Assembly: GCA_035543115.1 (NCBI GenBank)
Contig: DATKKF010000050.1
Span: 4,892-68,891, forward strand
DNA from: RPRB01 sp035543115
GTDB taxonomy: Bacteria; Myxococcota; Myxococcia; Myxococcales; Myxococcaceae
Length of the DNA stretch: 64,000 nt
Reading direction: 5' to 3'
This document shows positions 26,343 to 34,619 of the stretch, in pieces (positions within the stretch are counted from its first letter, which is position 1; every line of letters starts with the position of its first letter). The notes below the pieces were generated by a model. That model saw only the letters and a program-made list of their open reading frames with translations, ran no database searches and was not told where the DNA came from. A program made the position numbers and the translations under genes.

Positions 26343-28616
26343 ATGTCCGGGCCGTCGCCGCTCCAGTCTCCTGACCAGCTCCTCGAGGACCTCAACCCGC
26401 CCCAGCGCGAGGCCGTGCTCCATGGAGACGGGCCGCTCCTGGTCCTCGCCGGCGCCGGCTCGGGGAAGACGCGGGTCATCACCCGGCGCGTGGCCCACCT
26501 GGTCCTCGCCCGCAGGGTGGCCCCCTGGCGCATCCTGGCCGTCACCTTCACCAACAAGGCCGCCCGCGAGATGCGCGAGCGGCTCGAGTCGCTGCTCGGC
26601 CCCTGGGCCAGCGACCTCAACGTGTCCACCTTCCACTCCGCCGCGGCCACCATCCTCAGGCGCGAGGCAGAGAAGGTCGGGCTCACCCGCTCCTTCGTCA
26701 TCTACGACGACGCGGATCAGCTCCAGCTGGTGAAGCGGGCAATGCGCGAGGAGCGGGTGGACCCGGTGCTCAATCCCCGCGACGTGCTCCGGCGCATCGA
26801 CGGGGAGAAGAACGCCGGCCGCGGCCCGGACGTGGAGCGCGTCTCACCCGACGACTACCGCGGCCTCGCCGTCCAGCGGGCCTACCGCGCCTACCAGAAG
26901 CTCCTCCGCGCGGCGAACGCGGTCGACTTCGGCGACCTGCTCCTGCTCCTGGTCGAGCTGTTCCGCAAGGACCCCGAGACGCTGGAGAAGTACCGGGCGC
27001 GTTTCCAGCACGTGCTGGTCGACGAGTTCCAGGACACCAACCCCGTCCAGTACGAGCTCCTGCAGCAGCTTGCCCCGCCGCCCCAGTCGAACCTGGTGGT
27101 GGTCGGCGACGACGACCAGTCCATCTACCGGTGGCGCGGCGCCGAGGTGAGCAACATCCTCGGGTTCCCCGATCTCTACCGCGGCGCCCGGGTGGTGAAG
27201 CTGGAGCAGAACTACCGGAGCGACGGGAACATCCTCGCCGCCGCCAACGCGGTCATTGCCCAGAATCCGCGCCGGATGCCGAAGCGGCTGTGGACGGACC
27301 GGCCGAAGGGCGAGCCGCTCCACCTCCTCATCTCGCGCGACGAGCGGGAGGAGGCGCACGAGGTCGCCCGGCGGATCCACGCCCTGCACCAGGAGGACCT
27401 CGTCTCCTACGACCAGATCGCGATCTTCTACCGGGTGAACGCCCAGAGCCGCGTGCTGGAAGAGGCGCTGCGGCTGTCGCGCGTGCCGTACACCCTGGTG
27501 AGCGGTCGCAGCTTCTACGAGCGGGCGGAGATCAAGGACGCGGCCTCCTACCTCCGGCTCATGGCCAACCCGCGCTCCGACGCCGACCTGCTCCGGGTGG
27601 TCAACGTGCCGGCGCGGGCCATCGGCGACACCACCCAGGAGCGGCTGAGCACCTGGTCCGCGGACCGGGGCATCTCGCTCTGGGAGGCGCTGGATCAGGT
27701 GGAGTCCATCCCCACCCTCCAGGCCGCGGCGCAGAAGCGACTGCGCGCCTTCCGCGCCCTCATGGAGCCCCTGGTCCAGTTCGCGGTCGAGGCGCCGTCG
27801 GCCGCCGCAGCGCTCGAGCGGATGCTCCAGGAGACGCGGCTGGTCGAGTCGCTGATGGAGGCCGGGGACGACGAGTCGCTCGCCCGCGCCGAGAACCTGC
27901 GAGAGTTCGTGGGTGCCGCCCAGGAGTTCGACCTGCAACGGGCGGCCCGCCCACCACCCGGCCCCGAGGCGCTCGAGGCCGAGGCGCCGCCCCTCCAGGC
28001 CTTCCTCGAGCAGATCAGCCTGGTAGCCGAGGCCGACGCCGAGGCCGGCGAGGGCCGCGTCTCGCTCATGACCCTGCACGCGGCGAAGGGACTGGAATTC
28101 GACGCGGTCTTCCTCCCGGGCATGGAGGACGGCGTCTTCCCGCATCAGCGGGCGCTCGACGAGTTCGGCGACGACGAGGAGATGGGAGAGGAGCGGCGCC
28201 TGTGCTACGTCGGCTTCACCCGCGCCCGGAAGCGTCTCTTGGTGTCGCTGGCTCAGGCCCGGTCGCTCTTCGGCGAGCTGCGCTTCAATCCGCCATCGCG
28301 GTTCCTCCGCGAGGTGCCAAAGGAGCTGTTCGACTTCCAGCCGGAGCTGCGCGCCCCGCCGGCAGAACCGTCGTACGGTCGCGCCGAGCGCCGCCCGCGC
28401 CAGGACGACACCGGCCCGCGCATCGACCGGAGCTACGCCCAGGACGCGGCGTACATGGAGGACGGCTCGGTCGTCGGGATGCGGGTGCGCCACGCCCAGT
28501 TCGGCGAGGGCGAGGTGATGGCCTGCGACGGATCGGGCCCGAACGCAAAGCTCACGGTGCGCTTCCGGACGGTGGGCCTGAAGCGGGTCATCGCCCGGTT
28601 CCTGCAGCCGGCCTGA
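26343..28616 (+). CDS. pcrA: UvrD/PcrA-type DNA helicase
   Basis: A 757-residue superfamily 1A 3'-5' DNA helicase for repair and plasmid/replication processing. Motif Q/I: LNPPQREAVLHGDGPLLVLAGAGSGKT in parts around residues 20-45. Motif Ia is TFTNKAAREM, motif II VDEFQDTNPVQYELL, motif III GDDDQSIYRWRGA, motif IV region QNYRSDGNIL, motif V TLHAAKGLEFD and motif VI GFTRARKRL. The C-terminal tail ending KRVIARFLQPA is the PcrA-like RNA-polymerase-binding module. I chose ATG at 26343; ATG at 26322 is also possible and the longer frame to 26106 overlaps the divergent gene. Confidence 0.95.
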   Translation: MSGPSPLQSPDQLLEDLNPPQREAVLHGDGPLLVLAGAGSGKTRVITRRVAHLVLARRVAPWRILAVTFTNKAAREMRERLESLLGPWASDLNVSTFHSAAATILRREAEKVGLTRSFVIYDDADQLQLVKRAMREERVDPVLNPRDVLRRIDGEKNAGRGPDVERVSPDDYRGLAVQRAYRAYQKLLRAANAVDFGDLLLLLVELFRKDPETLEKYRARFQHVLVDEFQDTNPVQYELLQQLAPPPQSNLVVVGDDDQSIYRWRGAEVSNILGFPDLYRGARVVKLEQNYRSDGNILAAANAVIAQNPRRMPKRLWTDRPKGEPLHLLISRDEREEAHEVARRIHALHQEDLVSYDQIAIFYRVNAQSRVLEEALRLSRVPYTLVSGRSFYERAEIKDAASYLRLMANPRSDADLLRVVNVPARAIGDTTQERLSTWSADRGISLWEALDQVESIPTLQAAAQKRLRAFRALMEPLVQFAVEAPSAAAALERMLQETRLVESLMEAGDDESLARAENLREFVGAAQEFDLQRAARPPPGPEALEAEAPPLQAFLEQISLVAEADAEAGEGRVSLMTLHAAKGLEFDAVFLPGMEDGVFPHQRALDEFGDDEEMGEERRLCYVGFTRARKRLLVSLAQARSLFGELRFNPPSRFLREVPKELFDFQPELRAPPAEPSYGRAERRPRQDDTGPRIDRSYAQDAAYMEDGSVVGMRVRHAQFGEGEVMACDGSGPNAKLTVRFRTVGLKRVIARFLQPA

Positions 28617-28828
28617 CCTCTCCCCGAGGTGAGGGCTCGATCGAGCCCCGCCGGCACTGGGTCCCCGCAGCCCGGGCAGAAGGGCCTCGCGTGGCCGAAC
28701 TTCCCAGATGGCAGCGTGTCGATCGACCGCTCCCGGCCGGGCCAGCTGCCTGCCTTCCGCTGCCACTCGCTGCTCTCCACCAGGCACTCGACTATATGCC
28801 GGTCCCACCACGACTGCAGGAGACCTCG

Positions 28829-29782
28829 ATGCCTTCGAACACACCCGTCATCGCAGTGGTCGGCGCCACCGGCGCGCAGGGGAGCGGCCTGGTCCGCGCC
28901 ATCCTCGAGGATCCGGCGCGGCGGTTCACCGCGCGTGCCATCACCAGGAAGCCCGACTCGGAGAAGGCCCGCGCGCTCGCGGCGCAGGGCGCAGAGGTGG
29001 TGGGCGCCGATGCCGACGACCAGGCCAGCCTCGAGCGGGCATTCTCGGGCGCGGCGGGCGCGTTCTGCGTCACCAACTTCTGGGAGCACTTCTCGCCGGA
29101 CCGCGAGGTGGCGCAGGCGCGGGCGATGGCGCGCGCCGCCGCCCGGGCCGACGTCCGGCACGTCATCTGGTCCACGCTCGAGGACACCCGGACGCTCGTC
29201 CCCGTCTCCGACCCGCGGATGCCCACCCTGATGGGCCGCTACAAGGTGCCGCACTTCGACGGCAAGGGAGAGGCGGACTCGGTCTTTGCCGAGGCGAAGG
29301 TGCCCACGACCTGGCTGCGCACCTCGTTCTACTGGGACAACCTGATCCATTTCGGGATGGGGCCCAGGAAGGAGCCCTCCGGGCAGCTGGTCTTCGCGCT
29401 GCCCATGGGGGACCGGAAGCTGCCGGGCATCGCGGCCGAGGACATTGGCCCGTGCGCCTACGGCGTCTATCTCCGCGGGGCGGAGATGGTCGGCCGCTCC
29501 GTCGGCATCGCGGGTGAGCACCTGACCGGCGCGCAGATGGCCGCCGAGCTTTCCACCGCGCTCGGGCAGCCGGTGCGCTACCAGGCGCTGCCCTTCGAGG
29601 CGTACCGGAAGCTGGGGTTCCCCGGCGCCGACGACCTGGGGAACATGTTCCAGTTCAAGCACGACTTCGAGCGCGAGTTCTGCGGTGCCCGACCGGTGGA
29701 TCAGTCCCGCGCGCTCTACCCGGGGCTGCAGACCTTCCGGCAGTGGCTCGCGCGCCACGCCAGGCAGATCCCTCTGAGCTGA
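28829..29782 (+). CDS. NmrA-family NAD(P)-binding protein
   Basis: A 317-residue atypical short-chain dehydrogenase. The Rossmann motif is VVGATGAQGSGLVRAIL, followed by ARAITRKPDSEKARALAAQGAEVVGAD and a C-terminal substrate region ending TFRQWLARH. Family members such as NmrA and HSCARG sense NAD(P) redox state rather than catalyse. The ATG at 28829 has AGGAG upstream. The gap before it (28617-28828) contains nothing I can call. Confidence 0.85.
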   Translation: MPSNTPVIAVVGATGAQGSGLVRAILEDPARRFTARAITRKPDSEKARALAAQGAEVVGADADDQASLERAFSGAAGAFCVTNFWEHFSPDREVAQARAMARAAARADVRHVIWSTLEDTRTLVPVSDPRMPTLMGRYKVPHFDGKGEADSVFAEAKVPTTWLRTSFYWDNLIHFGMGPRKEPSGQLVFALPMGDRKLPGIAAEDIGPCAYGVYLRGAEMVGRSVGIAGEHLTGAQMAAELSTALGQPVRYQALPFEAYRKLGFPGADDLGNMFQFKHDFEREFCGARPVDQSRALYPGLQTFRQWLARHARQIPLS

Positions 29783-29904
29783 TCCCTGGAACGGCACAGT
29801 TCGCACTCAGGACCCAGCGAACAGGGCCCCGCGGGGCGCAACCATCGCCCTCCGTCGCATCCCCCAGGTCAGATCCGATGGGCACTGACCTGGGAGAGGA
29901 AAAG

Positions 29905-30336
29905 ATGAGTGGGCGCGAGTACTTGGGGAGCTGCTTCTGTGGTGCGGTGGAGCTGCGAGTTTCTGGCAGGCCTGCCGCGATGGGGTTCTGTCATTGCGCT
30001 TCATGCCGGCAATGGTCCGCGGCTCCAGTGAATGGCTTCATCCTGTGGGAGCCCACCGCGGTGACCATCGCCCGCGGGGCGAATCTGATCGGCTCGTACG
30101 CGAAGACCCAGCGCAGCGTCCGGAAGTGGTGCACCCGGTGTGGTGGGCACCTCTTCACCGAGCACCCGCACTGGGGCCTGGTGGACGTCTACGCGGCGAT
30201 GCTCCCAGCATTCCCGTTCGATCCCCGGCTCCACGTGAACTACGCCGAGCACACGCTCCGCCTGGCCGACGGGCTTCCGAAGATGAACGATCTGCCGGCG
30301 GAGATGGGTGGCTCGGGCAGGACGATGGCCGAGTAG
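29905..30336 (+). CDS. GFA-family (Mss4-like) zinc-binding protein
   Basis: A 143-residue protein of the glutathione-dependent formaldehyde-activating (GFA) family. Zinc-ligand cysteines occur as GSCFCGAVELRV, GFCHCASCRQWSAAPVN and WCTRCGGHLF, matching the C-x-C, C-x2-C and C-x2-C pattern of the family. The start ATG at 29905 has a strong GGAGAGG-type site. Enzymatic activity is not established for most members. Confidence 0.87.
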   Translation: MSGREYLGSCFCGAVELRVSGRPAAMGFCHCASCRQWSAAPVNGFILWEPTAVTIARGANLIGSYAKTQRSVRKWCTRCGGHLFTEHPHWGLVDVYAAMLPAFPFDPRLHVNYAEHTLRLADGLPKMNDLPAEMGGSGRTMAE

Positions 30337-30441
30337 CCCGCTCGACGGCGGGGGTGGCCCTGGTCAAGCGCCAGGTTCGAGCAGCCCCCAGCCTGGAGGC
30401 GAGGCTGCGCCCCGGCCTCGGGCTGGTTAGAGCGGCCGGCC

Positions 30442-31098
30442 ATGCACTGGGCCCCCTGGGAGCTGTTCGACGCGGCGACGTTCGGCACCTACCTGGGCGC
30501 CGCGGCGGCGCTGGTGGCTGCGCCAGGCCCGGGGCAGGCGCTGGTGATGGCCCGCACGCTCCAGGGCGGGGTGCGCGCCGGGCTGCTCACCAGCGTCGGG
30601 CTCAACCTGGGGACGCTCGCCCACACAGTCGCCGCAGCGCTCGGGCTCTCCGCGCTGCTGCTCGCCTCGGCGACGGCCTTCACGGTGGTGAAGCTGGCAG
30701 GTGCGGTGTACCTGATCGTGCTGGGGACGCGGATGATCGCCGGGACCCTCGGCGCACGCCCGGTGGCGGTGCCGGACCGGGCGACGGAGGGGACGCCACG
30801 CGTCCAGCGCTCGCGACTGCTGGCGCACGGCGCCTTGACCGGGGTCCTCAATCCCAAGGTGGCGGTGTTCTTCCTCGCCTTTCTGCCGCAGTTCGTGCGC
30901 CCCGAGCGCGGCGGCGTCTTCCTCCAGTTCGCGGTGCTCGGCGGGGTGCTGGCCACGCTCGGGGTGATCGGCGACGCGCTGGTGGCAGTGCTCGCCGCCC
31001 GGACCGGCCGGAGGCTGGCGGCCGGGGCCTGGCGCGAGCGGATCACCGGCGGCGTCCTGGTGGCGCTCGGCCTCCGGCTGGCCCTGGTCCGGCGCTAG
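30442..31098 (+). CDS. LysE/RhtB-family amino-acid exporter
   Basis: A 218-residue inner-membrane protein with six hydrophobic segments. The family signature near the N-terminus is AAALVAAPGPGQALVMARTL, followed by LLTSVGLNLGT and, in the middle, LTGVLNPKVAVFFLAFLPQFV. These are the hallmarks of LysE/RhtB translocators that export lysine, homoserine/threonine or similar amino acids. No adjacent regulator; the exact substrate is unknown. Confidence 0.88.
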   Translation: MHWAPWELFDAATFGTYLGAAAALVAAPGPGQALVMARTLQGGVRAGLLTSVGLNLGTLAHTVAAALGLSALLLASATAFTVVKLAGAVYLIVLGTRMIAGTLGARPVAVPDRATEGTPRVQRSRLLAHGALTGVLNPKVAVFFLAFLPQFVRPERGGVFLQFAVLGGVLATLGVIGDALVAVLAARTGRRLAAGAWRERITGGVLVALGLRLALVRR

Positions 31099-31261
31099 AG
31101 CCGGCTCGCGGCGCCACGCTGACCGGGCTCAGGTTGTCCCCCGGGATGCGGTCGATCAGCTCGAGCGGGTCGACGCCGCCCGCGCCGGCAGCCGGTCGGT
31201 GACCAGGGTCAGTGTGTTTCGCCCGCCGTCGAGCTTCCGGGGCTCGAGCACACGCGCAGCG
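31099..31261 (-). other. intergenic stretch with coding-like minus-strand sequence
   Basis: Between the LysE and PQQ-propeller genes the minus strand reads LEPRKLDGGRNTLTLVTDR in one frame and PLELIDRIPGDNLSPV in another, both with G/C third positions. It may be the frameshifted tail of a lost gene downstream of the propeller gene. No start or family is recognisable. Confidence 0.2.
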
Positions 31262-32356
31262 TCAGCGGAAGCGGAACCCGAGGACCCGGCCATCCGCGGC
31301 GAGGACCCAGGCCACGCTCCCTCGCACCAGCGGCCGGGTGCGCAGCGCGCTGTCCACCCGCGCCGCCGCCGGTGAGCCCGGCCGGACGAGGTCGATGGCC
31401 AGGAGCCGGCCCTCGCGGCCCGCGGTGGGAACGAGCACCCGGTCCTGCCACTCGGCCACTCCGCCCACCAGCGCCGCGGGCAGCGCCGCGCGCCAGGGTG
31501 GCTGCTCTCCGCGGGCGTCGATGCCCACCAGCGAGCGGTCCTCCAGTCCCACCCAGATGCGGCTGACCGCCGCGCTGGGAGGCGAGACCACGCGCTGACC
31601 GAGCGGGACCACGCGCCGCTGTGCCCCCGTCCGGCGGTCCAGCACCACCAGCCGGCCCGACTCCTCGGCGGTCCAGAGCTGGTCACCATCCAGCACTGCC
31701 CCGGTCGCGTCGCTGACCTTCGCCTTCCAGCGGAGCGCTCCGTCCTCGGCGGACAGGAAGAGCACCGCCGCGGGGCCGATGGCCAGGACGCCGCCTCCGA
31801 GCGTGAGCAGTGCCCGCGGCGGGGCCCGGGCGCGCACCCCGAGCGAGGCATTCCACCCGCGCCGCAGCGGCATCCCGCCGGCCCGCGCGGGGAACGACCG
31901 AAGCTCGCCCTCCCTCCCCAGGAGGAGGAGGCGGGTGCCCACCGCGCCCAGTGCCGCCACCGGAGGCTGCCCGCCGGCGCGCCAGCGCTCCTGACCGGTG
32001 TCGGCGTCGAGCGCGACCAGCGTGTCACCGCCGGCCACCGCGCCCACCACCCCGTCCTCGCTGACCACCAGCGGGAGCTCGATCTCCCCGCCGGTCTCCA
32101 CCGTCCACAGCACGCGCCCCGTCGCGTCGAGGCGGATCACCCGCCCGGCGTCGTTCCCGAACACCGCACCCTCGCCGACCGGGGTGAGGCCGGTGCGGCT
32201 CGGCGCATCCCCCGACGCGGTGAACACCGGCACCAGCGGCGCGCTGCACGCGGTCGAGAGACAGGCGAGCAGCAACCAAGGTCGTCCGCGCCGGGCGAAC
32301 GGCGGGCGGTCAGGCTCGGGCGGGGCGGCCGGCGCTGGCGGAGCCACTGCCGTCAC
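31262..32356 (-). CDS. PQQ-like beta-propeller lipoprotein (BamB-like)
   Basis: A 364-residue protein with GTG start and an N-terminal export signal: a proline-rich leader, then LLLACLSTAC forming a lipobox. The rest is a repeat of propeller blades with the AW/GxL pattern, for example RLDATGRVLWTVETGG, ALDADTGQERWRAGG, FLSAEDGALRWKAKV and VLDRRTGAQRRVV. That is the PQQ-dehydrogenase-like repeat found in BamB and related scaffold proteins. No quinone-binding or catalytic residues are evident. It starts 17 nt from the divergent DUF2905 gene. Confidence 0.8.
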   Translation of the reverse strand: MTAVAPPAPAAPPEPDRPPFARRGRPWLLLACLSTACSAPLVPVFTASGDAPSRTGLTPVGEGAVFGNDAGRVIRLDATGRVLWTVETGGEIELPLVVSEDGVVGAVAGGDTLVALDADTGQERWRAGGQPPVAALGAVGTRLLLLGREGELRSFPARAGGMPLRRGWNASLGVRARAPPRALLTLGGGVLAIGPAAVLFLSAEDGALRWKAKVSDATGAVLDGDQLWTAEESGRLVVLDRRTGAQRRVVPLGQRVVSPPSAAVSRIWVGLEDRSLVGIDARGEQPPWRAALPAALVGGVAEWQDRVLVPTAGREGRLLAIDLVRPGSPAAARVDSALRTRPLVRGSVAWVLAADGRVLGFRFR

Positions 32357-32373
32357 GCTAGACCAGAACGGCT

Positions 32374-32598
32374 GTGAGCGACCGCGGTCCCGGACTGACG
32401 CTGATCATCCTCGGGGTGGGCCTGGCGGTGGCCGGTCTCCTCCTGTGGAGCGGCGGCCTGGCCTGGTTCGGGCAGCTCCCGGGCGCCGTGCGGTGGGAGA
32501 ACGAGCGGGCGCGCGTGGTCATGCCCATCGCCTCGATGATCGTGGTCTCGATCGCGCTGTCGGTGCTGGCCTGGATCTTCCGGCGGCGCTCGCCCTGA
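32374..32598 (+). CDS. DUF2905 family small membrane protein
   Basis: A 74-residue protein with two hydrophobic segments and a central LGGxxWFGQLPG-like loop (GGLAWFGQLPGAVRW) followed by an Arg-rich C-terminus RRRSP. This is the standard size and pattern of DUF2905 (YnzE-like). GTG start. Function unknown. A C6G8 tract follows at about 32605-32620 before the convergent glgC and may serve as a shared terminator. Confidence 0.8.
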   Translation: MSDRGPGLTLIILGVGLAVAGLLLWSGGLAWFGQLPGAVRWENERARVVMPIASMIVVSIALSVLAWIFRRRSP

Positions 32599-32635
32599 CT
32601 CCCCGCCCCCCGGGGGGGGCGCCCGGCGTCGAGGC

Positions 32636-33865
32636 TCAGGCGACCTTCATCCCCTTGGGGATCACCACCACGCCCCCGGGGGTGACGTGGAACCGGCGCC
32701 GGTCCTCCGCCTCGTCGTAGCCGATGGTCGTCCCCGCGGGAATCTCCACGTTCTTGTCCACGATGGCGCGGCGGATGCGGCAGCGCCGGCCCACGGTGAC
32801 GTTCTCGAAGAGGATGCTCTCGCTGACCTCGGTGAAGGAGTTGACGCGCACCTTGGGGCTGAGGACGCTGCGGTGCACGTGGCCGCCGGAGATGATGCAG
32901 CCGTCGCAGACCAGGCTGTCGGTGGCATAGCCCACCCGCTCGTTCGCCACGTCGTTGAAGACGAACTTGGCCGGAGGCCAGGAGCGGTTCTGGGTGTAGA
33001 TGGGCCAGCGGTCGTTGTAGAGGTTCAAGACCGGGTCCACCTCCACCAGGTCGAGGTTGGCCTGGTAGTAGACGTCGATGTTTCCCACGTCCCGCCAGTA
33101 GCCGCGCTCCTTGGGCTCCTGCCCGGGGTAGCTGTTCTCGGCGAAGTCGTACACGAAGACGCGGTAGTGCTTGTACAGCGCGCTGATGATGCTCTTGCCG
33201 AAGTCGTGCGCGCTCCGGTCGTTCGCCGCGTCGCGGACCACCTCCTGGACCAGGGTCTCGGTCTCGAAGAGATAGTTCCCCATCGACGCCAGGCACATCC
33301 TCGGGTTGCCAGGCATCGGGGGCGGGTTCTTCGGCTTCTCGAGGAAGCCCTGCATCCGCCCGTCCGGGCCCACGTCGATGATCCCGAAGTCGCGGCCCTC
33401 CTCGATGGGGACGGGGATGGCCGCCACGGTGCAATCGGCCTTCTGCTTCAGGTGGTACTCGAGCATCTTGGACACGTCCATCCGGTAGACGTGGTCCGCG
33501 CCGAAGACGAAGATCTGGTCCGGCTCCTCGTCGGTGATGAGGTTGAGGTTCTGGTAGATCGCGTCGGCGCTGCCCTTGTACCAGTCGAGTCCGGTCCGCA
33601 TCTGCGCCGGCACCACGTCCACGAACTGGCCGAGGAAGCTGCTCAGCCGCCAGGCCCGCGAGAGGTGGTTGTTCAGCGAGTCGGACTTGTACTGGGTGAG
33701 CACCTTCATCTTCAGGACGCCGGAGTTGGCGAAGTTCGACAGGCAGAAGTCGATGATCCGGTAGCGCCCGCCGAAGGGTACGGCCGGCTTGGCCCGCTCG
33801 CGGGTGAGCGGCTCGAGCCGCGTTCCGGCGCCTCCGGCCAGGATCATCGCCAGTGTCTTGCCCAT
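32636..33865 (-). CDS. glgC: glucose-1-phosphate adenylyltransferase
   Basis: Makes ADP-glucose for glycogen synthesis. The 409-residue protein begins MGKTLAMILAGGAGTRLEPLT with the nucleotide-binding GGxGTRL, then ERAKPAVPFGGRYRIIDFCLSNFANSG, the ADHVYRMD active-site region and, C-terminally, a left-handed beta-helix with GxxI/V repeats (CDGCIISGGHVH, VSESILFENVTVG). ATG at 33865 is the natural start; the frame is open far upstream but overlaps the divergent gene. Allosteric control by central metabolites is expected for the family. No other glycogen genes are adjacent. Confidence 0.95.
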   Translation of the reverse strand: MGKTLAMILAGGAGTRLEPLTRERAKPAVPFGGRYRIIDFCLSNFANSGVLKMKVLTQYKSDSLNNHLSRAWRLSSFLGQFVDVVPAQMRTGLDWYKGSADAIYQNLNLITDEEPDQIFVFGADHVYRMDVSKMLEYHLKQKADCTVAAIPVPIEEGRDFGIIDVGPDGRMQGFLEKPKNPPPMPGNPRMCLASMGNYLFETETLVQEVVRDAANDRSAHDFGKSIISALYKHYRVFVYDFAENSYPGQEPKERGYWRDVGNIDVYYQANLDLVEVDPVLNLYNDRWPIYTQNRSWPPAKFVFNDVANERVGYATDSLVCDGCIISGGHVHRSVLSPKVRVNSFTEVSESILFENVTVGRRCRIRRAIVDKNVEIPAGTTIGYDEAEDRRRFHVTPGGVVVIPKGMKVA

Positions 33866-33977
33866 GGCTCCCGTCCATTTAGACACGGCAGCACACGGTG
33901 TCGAGAAGGGGGCCTGGCGTGACCATCCGGGTGTCCGTGGCAGTCCGGTAACGGCTTTGCCTAGAGTAGCCGGCTCC

Positions 33978-34619
33978 ATGGACGTGCCCCATCCCGAACC
34001 TGCCCCGGCGAGCCTGAGCCGCCGCTCCCTCATCAAGCGGGGTCTGCTCGGAGGCGCGCTGCTCGCCGCCGGTGGAGCCGGCTTCCTCGCGCTCCGCGGT
34101 GGGGCTTCGGTGACGCTGCCGGCCGACGGGCTCCTGGTGTTCAGCCCGGCCCAGTTCGCGGTGCTCGACGCGGTGGCCCGGCGGATGGTGCGCCCCCGCC
34201 CGGGCTGGCCGACGGTGGACGAGGTGGGCGTCGCCCGGGCCGCGGACCGCATCGCCGCACGGGTGGAGCCGAGCGCGCAGAAGGAGCTCCGGCAGCTGCT
34301 GGGGCTGTTCGACAACGGGCTCGCCGGCTTCCTCTTCGGCGGCCGCACCCGGCCCTTCACCCGGCTGGACGAGGCGGAGCAGGACGCGGTGCTCGCCGAG
34401 TGGCGGGACAGCCGCCTCGCGGTGCGGCGCACCGGCTACGCCGCCCTCCGGACGCTGGTGCTCGCCGGGTACTACCAGTCTCCGAGCATCTGGCCAGCGG
34501 TGGGCTACTCGGGTCCACCCGACATCTTCAAGGACGGGCCCTCTCAGCCCGAGTGGCGGGGGGGCGACCAGCCCCGTCCCGACGACAACGGGGTGTGGCA
34601 CGGGGAGGCGCTGCCATGA
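33978..34619 (+). CDS. GMC oxidoreductase small subunit (gluconate 2-dehydrogenase subunit 3-like), Tat-exported
   Basis: A 213-residue protein with a twin-arginine signal: SRRSLIKRGLLGGALLAAGGAGF at residues 14-36, preceded by a Pro/Glu-rich leader. The mature part has the gluconate-2-dehydrogenase subunit 3 pattern, including LLVFSPAQFAVLDAVARRMV and a C-terminal YYQSPSIWPAVGYSGPP. It overlaps the GMC gene in an ATGA junction, so the two are co-translated and the small subunit likely carries the flavoprotein to the periplasm by hitch-hiking through Tat. A role as partner of the next gene is strongly supported by position. Confidence 0.85.
   Translation: MDVPHPEPAPASLSRRSLIKRGLLGGALLAAGGAGFLALRGGASVTLPADGLLVFSPAQFAVLDAVARRMVRPRPGWPTVDEVGVARAADRIAARVEPSAQKELRQLLGLFDNGLAGFLFGGRTRPFTRLDEAEQDAVLAEWRDSRLAVRRTGYAALRTLVLAGYYQSPSIWPAVGYSGPPDIFKDGPSQPEWRGGDQPRPDDNGVWHGEALP

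Noticed and set aside
28617..28828. Minus-strand FCPGCGDPVPAG as a zinc-ribbon gene
   Set aside because: The frame has no start and the surrounding residues are shadow-like.
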